A stretch of 31,117 nucleotides of DNA, from positions 1 through 31,117 of the forward strand of contig JBEKJI010000029.1 in the NCBI GenBank assembly GCA_050011315.1, read 5' to 3'. Source of the stretch: Fen-549 sp050011315 (GTDB lineage: Bacteria; Actinomycetota; Thermoleophilia; Gaiellales; Gaiellaceae). Positions 16,494-24,434 of this stretch are shown piece after piece (within the stretch, counting starts at the first letter, position 1; every line of letters begins with the position of its first letter). The translations under genes were made by a program, and so were the position numbers. Under the pieces are notes generated by a model. That model saw only the letters and a program-made list of their open reading frames with translations. It made no database searches and was not told the origin of the DNA.

Positions 16494-18524
16494 CTACGCG
16501 GCCGGCGGGATCCGGTAGAGGCTGAAGGCATCGTCTTGGTAGACCGGCTTCAGCTTCATCTTCGACGCCAGCTTCAGACGCTCCGCGCCGGTGAGCACGA
16601 TCCAGCCCGGCTTATAGCGGGCGACGGTACCGAGGTCGCCCGTGGCGAGGAAGTCCCAGACGTTCCGCCGGCGCTCGTAGGGGCGGTTGCGCCCCGTGTC
16701 GGCTACGTTCCCCGGCGGCGCCGTGACCACGTAAACAGGCGCGACGGCGGCGATCCGGTAGCTGGTCGTCGGATCGGCGAGAACGACGGCTCGGTCCGGC
16801 ATCTTTTCCTGAATCGCTTTCGTCAATCCCGGCGTGAGCCCGGACTTGTCCACGCTCACCGCGGGCGTCCAGTGAAACAGCCCGGCCACCACGATCGGAA
16901 TAACGAAGAGACCGGCCGCGAAGACCACGGTTGAGCCCTTCCCTTCGTCATAGTCCGCCTCGGGGCTGAGAAAGAAGCACACGAGCGCGACACAGGACGC
17001 CAGGAACACCGTCCAGACGAGCCAGCCCGGACCGCCCCCCGAATGTAGGTGGTACCCGAAATCGCCCGGCCAGAGGATCTGCAGCACGATCCCGGCCGCC
17101 AGGGCGAGCGCGAGCGTATACCGGCGCAACAGCCCGGAGAGAATTCCCAACCCGCCGGCAAAGGCAAGGGCGTAGGGATAGAACACGGCCAGGCGGCGCG
17201 CCTGAGAGATCGAGACCAGATCGGAGAAGGGCATGAACAGTGCCGGTATGAGCGTCAGGCCGAACACGGCCAGAGAGCTTCCGAGCACGAACGCCGACCA
17301 GCGCTTCTTCGCCGCCATAAAGGCAAACACCGTCAGCACCAACGCCGCAACGGCGACGGCGCCCGAGCGTGCGAGCACCTCCGGCGCCAGTGCGTAGCGG
17401 CCGTTCGCGTAGGTCGCGATCTGGGCGCCGTAGTGCTTGAGCGTCTTGTTCACCTCGTGCGTGCTCGGGTCGTAGGAGGCCGAGCTGCCGACGAGCGGCG
17501 TGATCACGGCGATGAAGACGAGAGCCGGCACGAACACCGCGGTGAACGCGCGTACTCCCTCGCCGAAGTCGCTTCTGTCGACGAGAAGGCGCACGACAAC
17601 GTAGGCCGCCAGCGGCACGATCACGTAGATCACGTAGGTCACGTGCACAATCGCCAGCGCCAGCGAGGCGATCGCCACCAGAACGAGACCGGATGGCGTC
17701 GTGCGATCGAGCTCGAGGAAGAAGAGAGCAATCACCATCGGCACGAGCAGGTGCCGGCCGACCGTCCCGGGAAGCGCAAGCGACGCATAGGCGCCGCCGA
17801 AGCCGGGCGCGACCACGACGAGCGCAACCTGGGCGATCACAGAGACGAGCGCCAGCCGAAACGAGCGGAAAACCGCCCAGCCGGTCTCGTAGGCAACGAG
17901 CAGCGCCGCGGGCGCCAGAGCGCTCGGCTCGTGCAGCACGACAACGCTCGGATCGACTCCGGCGATTCTGGCGATGCCCGCCAGCAACCCGTGCCAGAGC
18001 GGAAAGGCATATCCGGGATGCAGGCTCCCGTCAGCGAACTCGTTGACTGTGCCGAGGCTGAGGTTGCCCAGGTCGAGCAGCTTGCGGGTGCGCGCGAGAT
18101 GGAAGAGCTCGTCTCCGTGTGGAATACCGGCGATGTGCCAGAGCAGTACGCCCAAAGCCGTCCCTGCCAGGAGCACCCAGACGCTGCCGCGAACGGCCAA
18201 CGGTGTCCGTCGCCGCCAGACGACGACGAGCGCGATCAGCCCGCAGCCGAGGTAGAGCCCGAGCGCGAGCCAGAACGTGCCCCGTACGAGGAACATCACA
18301 CTCATGCAAACGGCCAGGAGACCGAGACTCATCGCCAGGGTCGCCGAGACGCTGCGACGTCCGAGCGCGACCGCGGCGAGATACCCCGGATAGAGGAAGA
18401 TCACTGTGGCCGCGATCAGCCTCAGATAGAGCGCGACCGAACCGACGGGAAGCGCTCGCGCCACCACGAGCACGAGTAGCGCGACCGGCAAGCCCAGAAG
18501 CTCTCCCCTCCTCAGCGCCGCCAC
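16494..18524 (-). CDS. Large GT-C-like membrane protein, putative lipid-linked sugar transferase
   Basis: The protein has 676 residues, about 13-15 membrane segments and a C-terminal soluble domain of about 130 residues. HGDELFHLARTRKLL (about 136-150) lies in the first large outer loop and contains the paired acidic residues expected of GT-C enzymes, which use polyprenyl-phosphate sugars. The C-terminal domain contains WDFLATGDLGTVARYKPGWIVLT and ends in FSLYRIP, an arrangement also seen in the gene at the left edge of the window. GTG 18524 was chosen because a GGGGGAG (18533-18539) stands eight bases upstream; GTG 18560 lacks one and would overlap the previous gene by 49 bp instead of 13. 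Assignment to a numbered GT family is not possible by eye. Confidence 0.75.
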   Translation of the reverse strand: MAALRRGELLGLPVALLVLVVARALPVGSVALYLRLIAATVIFLYPGYLAAVALGRRSVSATLAMSLGLLAVCMSVMFLVRGTFWLALGLYLGCGLIALVVVWRRRTPLAVRGSVWVLLAGTALGVLLWHIAGIPHGDELFHLARTRKLLDLGNLSLGTVNEFADGSLHPGYAFPLWHGLLAGIARIAGVDPSVVVLHEPSALAPAALLVAYETGWAVFRSFRLALVSVIAQVALVVVAPGFGGAYASLALPGTVGRHLLVPMVIALFFLELDRTTPSGLVLVAIASLALAIVHVTYVIYVIVPLAAYVVVRLLVDRSDFGEGVRAFTAVFVPALVFIAVITPLVGSSASYDPSTHEVNKTLKHYGAQIATYANGRYALAPEVLARSGAVAVAALVLTVFAFMAAKKRWSAFVLGSSLAVFGLTLIPALFMPFSDLVSISQARRLAVFYPYALAFAGGLGILSGLLRRYTLALALAAGIVLQILWPGDFGYHLHSGGGPGWLVWTVFLASCVALVCFFLSPEADYDEGKGSTVVFAAGLFVIPIVVAGLFHWTPAVSVDKSGLTPGLTKAIQEKMPDRAVVLADPTTSYRIAAVAPVYVVTAPPGNVADTGRNRPYERRRNVWDFLATGDLGTVARYKPGWIVLTGAERLKLASKMKLKPVYQDDAFSLYRIPPAA

Positions 18525-19450
18525 GCGAGCAACTCCCCCAGCGATCCGGTTCTCAGCCACCGCGCCGCGTCACGGTACATACGCCCGCGCTTTCCAGGAA
18601 AGACGAAACCTCTCAGCGTCAGCGCGGCGGCGAGCAGGCGGCGGGCGGCCCGCGCGGTGCGGGCGCCGCGATGTTTCTCGAGGAAGAGCAGATGGCCCTG
18701 AACCTGCTCGCGGAAGAGCTTCCCTCCATGCGAGGCTCCGCCGACGTGCACGACCTCGGCCGCCGGCGTGAAAAGGATCTTCCAGCCGGCCTGGCGGAAG
18801 CGGTAGCACCAGTCCACCTCTTCGCTGAAGAGGAAGAAGCGCTCGTCCAGACCGCCGATCTCGGCCACCGCCTGCGGGCGAACGAGCAACGCGGCGCCCA
18901 TCAGGAACTCGGCTTCGAGCTCGCGGTCGTGACGGAAGCCGGCGCCGTAGAAGGCGTTCAGCATCCGCGTCCGCGGCCCGAGCTTGCGCAGAAAGAAATA
19001 CTCGCTGGCCAGCCGCCAGAGAGTCGGGAATCCGCGTACCGATCGTTGCAACGTCCCGTCCTGGTTGCGAAGGCGAGGTCCGGCGACCGCCGCTTCCGGA
19101 TCTCGCTCGAGCACCTCGACGAGTTTCGCGACTCCGTCGCCGACGACCCAGGCGTCGGCGTTGAGGAGGAAGAACCACTTCCCGCTCGCCGCACGCATGC
19201 CCGCGTTCCAGCCCCCACCGAGTCCCCGGTTCTCCTGCTCGATCAGACGCGCCTCCGGGAAGCGCTCGCGCACGAGCGCGGGCGTGCTGTCGCTGGAGCC
19301 GTTGTCGACCACGATCAGCTCATAGCCGCGAATGCTCTCCAGGCAGGGCTCGATCCAGGGCTTCGCGTTGTAGGTGACGACGATGACCGAAACCTCGGGA
19401 ATGTCCACCGCGGCCCTTTCTGCCTTCCCCCGGCTCGGACCGTAACTCAT
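18512..19450 (-). CDS. GT2 family glycosyltransferase
   Basis: The protein has 312 residues. VSVIVVTYNAKPWIEPCL (about 20-37) opens the GT-A fold. ELIVVDNGSSDST, LLNADAWVV (acidic metal-binding position about 99), EFLMGAALLVRPQAV and FLFSEEVDWCYRFRQAGW (about 206-223) are the family landmarks, again of rhamnosyltransferase-like type. The basic C-terminus may bind the membrane. ATG 19450 overlaps the stop of the flippase-like gene as ATGA, so the two are coupled. A long in-frame extension upstream is only the other reading of the neighbouring gene and was not used. It is likely a cytoplasmic transferase for the same glycan as its neighbours. Confidence 0.9.
   Translation of the reverse strand: MSYGPSRGKAERAAVDIPEVSVIVVTYNAKPWIEPCLESIRGYELIVVDNGSSDSTPALVRERFPEARLIEQENRGLGGGWNAGMRAASGKWFFLLNADAWVVGDGVAKLVEVLERDPEAAVAGPRLRNQDGTLQRSVRGFPTLWRLASEYFFLRKLGPRTRMLNAFYGAGFRHDRELEAEFLMGAALLVRPQAVAEIGGLDERFFLFSEEVDWCYRFRQAGWKILFTPAAEVVHVGGASHGGKLFREQVQGHLLFLEKHRGARTARAARRLLAAALTLRGFVFPGKRGRMYRDAARWLRTGSLGELLAWRR
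18533..18539 (-). promoter_or_regulatory. Shine-Dalgarno site GGGGGAG deciding the start of the GT-C-like gene
   Basis: On the minus strand GGGGGAG lies eight bases before GTG 18524, inside the end of the upstream gene. Confidence 0.65.
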
Positions 19451-20448
19451 CGCGACTCGCCTCCCTGCGCCTCGCTTGGCTTCTCCTTCCTCCGCGCCGC
19501 AAACGTTCCGCGCGCTCCCTCCCAGGCGAGAACGGCGCCGCCGGGGAGCGAAAGCAGAGCCGTGACCAGGAAGAAGAGAAAACCGGCCGCAAAGGCAGGG
19601 TCGTGGGCTACACCGAGCTGCCCGAGAAAGCTGATGAAGAAGGTCTCGCGCACGGCCAGTCCGTTGATGGTGAAAGGTACGAGCTGAACGAGAAGCAGAA
19701 GCGGTCCCATCACGTAGTAGGGACGCGGCCCCAGATCGATGCCCACCGCCTTGCCCGAGCACCAGATCGCGAGGATGCGTACCGCCTGAACGCCGACGGT
19801 GAGGGCAAAGACACCAATCAGAAGTGCCGCGTTGTCGCGGTAGGCATGGATGCCCAGATAGACGTCGCGCGCCGGCCGCTCCAGCCGCAGCCTGCGTAGT
19901 AGCGGCACCGTCTTCACAAGCAGGCGCTGGGCCGAGCGAGCGAAGAGAAGCACCGCCAGCACCACGGCGCCGACGATAAGCATGCCCTCGATCCAGAGAT
20001 AGGCGCCGATGTCGTAGCGCCCGAGCGCCAGTGCGAAGCCGATCGCGGCCAGAAGCAGCGTGGCCGCGCCGCCGAGAACGCGCTCGAGCAGAATCGAGCC
20101 CGCCGCCGGGCCACCTCGCCCGGGATGCCGGCGGCTGGTTTCGAAGATGCGCATCGCGTCGCCGCCGAGCGAAGTCGGGAGCACCTGGCCGGCCGTATAG
20201 GAGGTGAAGTAGGCGCGTACGAGCCAGCTCAGGCGATCGTGAATCCCGCGCGCGGCCAGCAGTCTCTGCCAGCGCCAGGCCATTACCCAGACGCTCCCGC
20301 CCATGATCGCGAGCGCCGCCGCGAAATAGGCGAGACGCGTGCCGGCAAGAACGTGCAGCGTCCGGCCCACATCGATCTTCCAAAAGATGTAGGCGAGGCA
20401 GGCTCCGGTGATCAGAGCGGTGGCGGCCAGTCGGTAGCTGCGTCTCAT
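19447..20448 (-). CDS. LPG_synthase_TM (UPF0104/AglD-like) flippase-like membrane protein
   Basis: The protein has 333 residues with about seven to nine hydrophobic segments. SYTAGQVLPTSLGGDAMRIFE (83-103) and PFTINGLAVRETFF (about 252-265) are the two signatures of the family that includes the membrane part of lysylphosphatidylglycerol synthase and many glycan-locus proteins. The aminoacyl-transferase domain of MprF is absent, so this is the membrane module alone. Such proteins are proposed to move lipid-linked sugars or lipids across the membrane, but the role is known only for some members. ATG 20448 follows the ATP-grasp gene by 23 bp. Tight packing with a GT2 and a GT-C-like gene fits supply of polyprenyl-phosphate sugars to the GT-C enzyme. 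Confidence 0.88.
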   Translation of the reverse strand: MRRSYRLAATALITGACLAYIFWKIDVGRTLHVLAGTRLAYFAAALAIMGGSVWVMAWRWQRLLAARGIHDRLSWLVRAYFTSYTAGQVLPTSLGGDAMRIFETSRRHPGRGGPAAGSILLERVLGGAATLLLAAIGFALALGRYDIGAYLWIEGMLIVGAVVLAVLLFARSAQRLLVKTVPLLRRLRLERPARDVYLGIHAYRDNAALLIGVFALTVGVQAVRILAIWCSGKAVGIDLGPRPYYVMGPLLLLVQLVPFTINGLAVRETFFISFLGQLGVAHDPAFAAGFLFFLVTALLSLPGGAVLAWEGARGTFAARRKEKPSEAQGGESR

Positions 20449-20471
20449 CTTCCAAACCCAAGCGGGGGAGG

Positions 20472-21719
20472 TTACAAACCGGAGATCCCGGAGCGTGCGA
20501 CCTCGAAGCGTAAGAGATCGGCCGCCCGTCTTGCTCGAACGACCGCCTGCTCGCGATCGGATCCCAGCGCCAGAACCGCGCCGATGCGGTCGGAACGCGA
20601 GCGCAGCGGCCTCACGACGAAGCCGGGCTCACGGTAGATCCTGACCCGCTCGACGCCCTCCAGCGCGGATGCATCGTCGACACCGTGCACCGCGACCAGC
20701 TCTCCCGGCGGCGCGATCAGGAAGTGGGTGCAGGCACCGCCCGCGACGGAGCCCGGCGCGAGCTCTGCAGCGTCGATCGGCTCCCCCAGCGCTGCGGCCA
20801 GCACGAGTTCGTTCAGCTCTATACCGAGCGCCGCAGCGAGCAGTTCGGCGTCGTGCCCGCCGCCGAGTCGCGCCGCCAACTCACCCAGGCGCGGTCCCCG
20901 CGAACCGACAACGATCTGGGTGTAGGTGGGCCCGAGCTCGATCCCCAGCGCCGCCGCCGCGCGGGCGGCGAGGTCGGCGGCTTGCTCGAGCTCGCTCTGC
21001 TCGAGCGATGAAGGCCAGATGTGCTCGAGCGTGACACCGAAGGCCGGCGCCGCTGCCCGCTCGCGATCGGTAACGGCAAGGACGTGGAAGCGGCCGTCAA
21101 GCGTGAAGCCGGTCACCGTCAGCTCGCGGCTGGGCTCGAGCCGCTCGATCAGGCAGAGCCCGGAGCGAGAGGCCGCCAGCGCCAGCTCGACCGCCGGCCC
21201 CAGCTCCTCGTGCCCGCTCGCAAGCGCAAGCCCGCGCTGGCCCTGGCGATCGGGCGCTTTGACGACGAGCGGAAAGCCGAGCTCGGCAGCCGCGGCCTCG
21301 GCCTCCTCGCCGCGCGTGGCGACTGCATAGCGAGTATGCGGGAGACCCACCTCGGCGAAGCGCTCGCGCTGTTTCAGCTTCGAGACGGCGAGCTGGGCGC
21401 TTTCCACTGAAAGAGGATGAGGAAGACCTAGCTTGGCGGAGATCCGCGCCGCGATCGCCACAGGCCAGTCGATTCCGGGCGCAACCACTCCGTCCACCTC
21501 CTCGGCCGAGGCGAGCCGCTCGAGCGCCGGCTCGTCCTCCGCTGAGATCAGCGCCCGCCGATCGGCAAACGGAAAACCGGGCGCCGCAGGATCGCGATCG
21601 GCGGCGATCACGTACAACCCTCGCCGGTGGGCGGCTTCGAGCAGGCCCAGCTGGCCGGGTCCGGCGCCGAGGACAAGCAGGCGCTTCGCCCGCGCGTGAA
21701 TATCGCTGGCCACAGGCAC
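20472..21719 (-). CDS. ATP-grasp domain protein, putative carboxylate-amine ligase
   Basis: The protein has 415 residues. LLVLGAGPGQLGLLEAAHRRG (about 14-34) is the PurK/PurT-like N-terminal Rossmann motif. The ATP-grasp core shows KLKQRERFAEVGLP (about 114-127), FPLVVKAPDRQGQRG (149-163) with the phosphate-binding lysine, and GELAARLGGGHD (279-290), the metal-binding region. Such enzymes join a carboxylate to an amine through an acyl-phosphate. In glycan clusters they may attach amino acids to sugars or make cell-surface precursors. GTG 21719 is the start of the longest frame; a GTG at 21713 is equivalent. It heads the eight-gene minus-strand cluster and is divergent from the eIF-2B-like gene. 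The exact substrate is unknown. Confidence 0.85.
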   Translation of the reverse strand: MPVASDIHARAKRLLVLGAGPGQLGLLEAAHRRGLYVIAADRDPAAPGFPFADRRALISAEDEPALERLASAEEVDGVVAPGIDWPVAIAARISAKLGLPHPLSVESAQLAVSKLKQRERFAEVGLPHTRYAVATRGEEAEAAAAELGFPLVVKAPDRQGQRGLALASGHEELGPAVELALAASRSGLCLIERLEPSRELTVTGFTLDGRFHVLAVTDRERAAAPAFGVTLEHIWPSSLEQSELEQAADLAARAAAALGIELGPTYTQIVVGSRGPRLGELAARLGGGHDAELLAAALGIELNELVLAAALGEPIDAAELAPGSVAGGACTHFLIAPPGELVAVHGVDDASALEGVERVRIYREPGFVVRPLRSRSDRIGAVLALGSDREQAVVRARRAADLLRFEVARSGISGL

Positions 21720-21804
21720 TCATTCTCGCGGGCGGGGGTGACGGTGCGGAACCGGGAAACGGGAATGACTGGTATTCGGCGGATTTGGAGACGAGAATGG
21801 CGAC

Positions 21805-22635
21805 ATGCATCCCGTGCTCGAAGAACGTGTGCGCGAGCTGCGAGAGGAAAGACATCACGGCGCAAGCTGGATGGCGAGGCACGCGCTCGAAGCTCTCGTC
21901 GAGGCCGTAGAGAACGGCGAAGACCCACTCGAGGCCGGACGCGCGCTGGCTTCGGCGCGGGTTTCCCTGGGTGCCGTCGCCGGCGCGATCGGGCGCGTGC
22001 TAGTCGCCGGGCCGCCCGAGCAGGTGATCGCCGAGGCCAAGGCGGTGATCGGCTCCCGCGATCGCGCCGCCAAGGCGATCGCCGTCATGCTCGCTCCTGA
22101 CATCGCCGGCACGGTGATGACGCACTCGGCCTCCGCCACCGTGCGCGAGGCACTCACGCATACGCCGCCGGCACGCGTTATCTGCACGATCTCCGAGCCC
22201 GGCTCAGAGGGCCGCGGACTGGCGGCCGAGCTGAAGGCCTGCGGGCTCGAGGTTGAATTGATCGCCGATGCGGACGGTTCCGACGCCGTCCGCGAGAGCA
22301 ACCTGCTCCTGCTGGGAGCCGACACGGTCTTCAAGGACGGCTCACTGGTCAACAAGGTTGGGACCCATGCGATCGCGCGCGCCGCCCAGGAGGCCGGAGT
22401 GCCGGTGATCGTCGCCTGCGAGACCTTCAAGCTGGCGCCTTTCGATCCGGAGGAACCGGTCGAAGACACGTTCGAGTTGATCCCGGCGGCTCTGATCGAC
22501 CGAGTCGTCACCGAGGAGGGCGCCGCGAACACGATCGACGTGGCGTCGCTGGTCGACCGGACTCCCTGCCTGAGGAAAGGCTACGATCTGCTTCGCGGCC
22601 GCCGCACCAAGCTTCGCCCGGTCGAAGACGCGTAG
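21805..22635 (+). CDS. eIF-2B alpha/beta/delta family protein
   Basis: The protein has 276 residues: an N-terminal helical part, then a Rossmann-like IF-2B domain. MTHSASATVREAL (about 105-117), TISEPGSEGRGLAAEL (about 128-143) and LLGADTVFKDGSLVNKVGTH (169-188) are the family motifs. Bacterial and archaeal members include methylthioribose-1-phosphate isomerase and ribose-1,5-bisphosphate isomerase, as well as uncharacterised proteins closer to eIF2B-alpha. The THSxSxTV motif resembles the latter group more than the MtnA type, so an isomerase role acting on a sugar phosphate is possible but not shown. No clear Shine-Dalgarno site precedes ATG 21805. It is not obviously linked to glycan synthesis and may be a housekeeping gene next to the cluster. 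Confidence 0.85.
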   Translation: MHPVLEERVRELREERHHGASWMARHALEALVEAVENGEDPLEAGRALASARVSLGAVAGAIGRVLVAGPPEQVIAEAKAVIGSRDRAAKAIAVMLAPDIAGTVMTHSASATVREALTHTPPARVICTISEPGSEGRGLAAELKACGLEVELIADADGSDAVRESNLLLLGADTVFKDGSLVNKVGTHAIARAAQEAGVPVIVACETFKLAPFDPEEPVEDTFELIPAALIDRVVTEEGAANTIDVASLVDRTPCLRKGYDLLRGRRTKLRPVEDA

Positions 22636-22649
22636 CTCGAGCAAGCGAC

Positions 22650-22680
22650 GTGACGAATCGCGGCCGCGGCGGCGTATCTT
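22650..22680 (+). promoter_or_regulatory. Candidate leaderless promoter of the SSI-like lipoprotein gene
   Basis: TATCTT at 22675-22680 fits a -10 element and GTGACG at 22650-22655 a -35 element (spacer 19). The predicted first transcribed base coincides with ATG 22687, and no Shine-Dalgarno site is present, which suggests a leaderless mRNA. Confidence 0.35.
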
Positions 22681-22686
22681 TACGAG

Positions 22687-23100
22687 ATGCTCCGTCTCGC
22701 CCTCGCTCTCGTTCTAGCGCTTTGCATCGCGGGTTGCGGGAGCGCGACCGGAGCGCGCCAACAGCTTTCATCGGTCGCTCAACTCCACATCACCGTCTGG
22801 CCAGAAGGCGAGACTGGAGCGAAGTCTGTCTACACGCTCAACTGCCCGACGGGCAAGGGCACTCTCCCGGCCGGACGCGCTACCTGCAAGAAGCTCTCTC
22901 ACCTCAGCGCGCGGGCGTTCGCACCCGTTCCGACCGGAACCGCCTGCACGTTGATCTACGGCGGGCCGGAGAAGGCTCTGGTCACAGGCCGCTACTCGGG
23001 CAAGACGATCCGAGCCGTCTTCAGCCGCACCGACGGCTGCCAGATCGCCCGCTGGAGCCGGGTCGCCTTTCTCTTCTCGCACGGCCTGGCCTCGCGCTAG
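22687..23100 (+). CDS. Putative lipoprotein of the subtilisin-inhibitor-like (SSI) family
   Basis: The protein has 137 residues. The N-terminus is a short signal sequence ending in the lipobox IAGC, with the lipidated cysteine at 17. The mature part follows the Streptomyces subtilisin inhibitor pattern: LHITVWPEGETG, TLNCPTGKGTLP, ATCKKL, ACTLIYGGPEKALVTGRYSG and DGCQIARW. Cys53, Cys67, Cys87 and Cys118 occupy the positions of the two SSI disulfides. By alignment with SSI (reactive bond Met73-Val74 after Cys71) the reactive bond would be Leu89-Ile90. SSI proteins inhibit serine proteases outside the cell; membrane anchoring is unusual for secreted SSI. Inhibitory activity is inferred, and it could also be an SSI-fold protein with another role. 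Confidence 0.75.
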   Translation: MLRLALALVLALCIAGCGSATGARQQLSSVAQLHITVWPEGETGAKSVYTLNCPTGKGTLPAGRATCKKLSHLSARAFAPVPTGTACTLIYGGPEKALVTGRYSGKTIRAVFSRTDGCQIARWSRVAFLFSHGLASR

Positions 23101-23116
23101 GGCCGAGAAGTGCGAA

Positions 23117-24319
23117 CTATTCGAGTATTAACGCCGCCTCGGCGGCCAGATCGCCGCAGCTCAGGCAGACGCCGCCGCGCTCGTCCACGGCCTCGATGAA
23201 GCGATAGAAGAGCCGGTCCCAGCCGCGCGCCTGGGCGGGGTCGAAGCGATCGGGGTGCCAGAGCACCGAGAAGCCGCCGCCGTTCAGCTGCGCCCAGTCG
23301 AGTAGATCGAGAAGGCGGCGCTCCGCCTGCGCGAGCGAGAGGCCCAGGTACCACTCCTCGACCAGCGACGCGTCCATGACAGCAAGCGGGATCTCGACCA
23401 GGTCGAGCGGGCGCTCCGCCTCGAAGTCCCAGGGGTGAAACGGCTGCGCGATACCGGCACGGAAGCCCGGCCGATCGGGAAAGCCAAGCGTGCTGTCGTA
23501 GCCGAATCCGAGCTGGTCGAGGACGCGCAGATTGCGGTGCGGATCGACGCGCAGGTAGTGGAAGCGGTGCCCGCGCACGCTTCCGGCAAGGTCGCGCAGG
23601 CGCTCGGCCTCGAGCGCCAGCTGGCTCGGATCTTCGGCGGCGGTGTAGCTTCCGTGCAAGCCGACCTCGGCTCCGCACGCGAGCAATGTCTCGACCAGCT
23701 GCGAACGCAGCTCGTCGTAGCGCTCGGGCGAGGGACCGTCTGCCGGGTGGCGATGGCCGCCCATGACGAAGAAGGTCGAGCGGGCACCGCGCCGCCTCTG
23801 CTCGGCAGTGATCTTCTCGAAGCGCCAGTAGGGGTCGCTGCCGCGCAGCTTGTGCAGGGGAACCCCCGCCAGTGCTCGCGCCTCGCGCAGTGCCGCCCGC
23901 GGGTGTCTCCCGAGCAGGTTGCCTTTGAGCTGTGCCGCCGAGCCGAGGATGCCGCGGCGAGTCCAGCGCCAGGGGATGTCGACATCGGTCGAGAGCGCGA
24001 CGGCGAAGCGGGCGCCGCCCCAGCGGCGGGATTCCACGCCGAGCTTGCGGCGCAGTCGCTCGAGCGGCGGATCGAGCGGGTCGAGAGCCGAGAACGAGCC
24101 GAGGAAGCGTCCGTGCTCGTCGCGGGGCCCGTTCAACTCCTCGACTCGGGCCAGATCGAAGAAGGCGGCGGCGAGATCGTCGTTTTCGGGCCTCTCGCCA
24201 CGTGCGACCTCCTCCCACGCACGCTCGCTATAGGGGACGTCGTCGCCGAAGCCGATCTCCGAGGCGCCGATCGTGTCGAGCACCCAGCGGACGCGCCGCT
24301 CCACCTGGACGGGGGTCAC
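23117..24319 (-). CDS. Polysaccharide deacetylase-like protein
   Basis: The protein has about 400 residues. After an N-terminal region of about 100 residues, VALSTDVDIPWRW carries the Asp-Asp motif, VGLHGSYTAAEDP a metal-binding histidine, HRFHYLRVDPHRNL the loop with the conserved arginine, and VLWHPDRFDP a late histidine. This is the NodB-fold layout of the variants that occur in surface-glycan loci. FGYDSTLGFPDRPGFRAG is another family block. Role: removal of an N-acetyl group from a glycan, or a related hydrolysis. There is no signal peptide, so action may be cytoplasmic. GTG 24319 was chosen because GGGAG stands about nine bases before it; GTG 24325 would add two residues. It is convergent with the lipoprotein gene (16-bp gap) and divergent from the GT4 gene. 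Confidence 0.82.
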   Translation of the reverse strand: MTPVQVERRVRWVLDTIGASEIGFGDDVPYSERAWEEVARGERPENDDLAAAFFDLARVEELNGPRDEHGRFLGSFSALDPLDPPLERLRRKLGVESRRWGGARFAVALSTDVDIPWRWTRRGILGSAAQLKGNLLGRHPRAALREARALAGVPLHKLRGSDPYWRFEKITAEQRRRGARSTFFVMGGHRHPADGPSPERYDELRSQLVETLLACGAEVGLHGSYTAAEDPSQLALEAERLRDLAGSVRGHRFHYLRVDPHRNLRVLDQLGFGYDSTLGFPDRPGFRAGIAQPFHPWDFEAERPLDLVEIPLAVMDASLVEEWYLGLSLAQAERRLLDLLDWAQLNGGGFSVLWHPDRFDPAQARGWDRLFYRFIEAVDERGGVCLSCGDLAAEAALILE

Positions 24320-24434
24320 CGGCACGCTCTCCCGGGAATGCTCATACCCGCGATGCTAGTCGCTGGTTTGCTCTTTAAGCCCGGCCTGCCCGTATGCTGG
24401 CGCAGTCTCGCCGTCTCGCTTCGGGAGCGCGCCC

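Noticed and set aside
17049..18479. Long plus-strand open frame of 476 codons
   Set aside because: It lies opposite the GT-C-like gene and is rich in Arg, His, Asp and Glu, as expected for the antisense of a hydrophobic high-GC gene. No family pattern was seen.
19451..20461. N-terminal extension of the GT2 frame that ends at 18512
   Set aside because: It overlaps the whole flippase-like gene in another frame; ATG 19450 fits the GT2 fold and makes an ATGA overlap.
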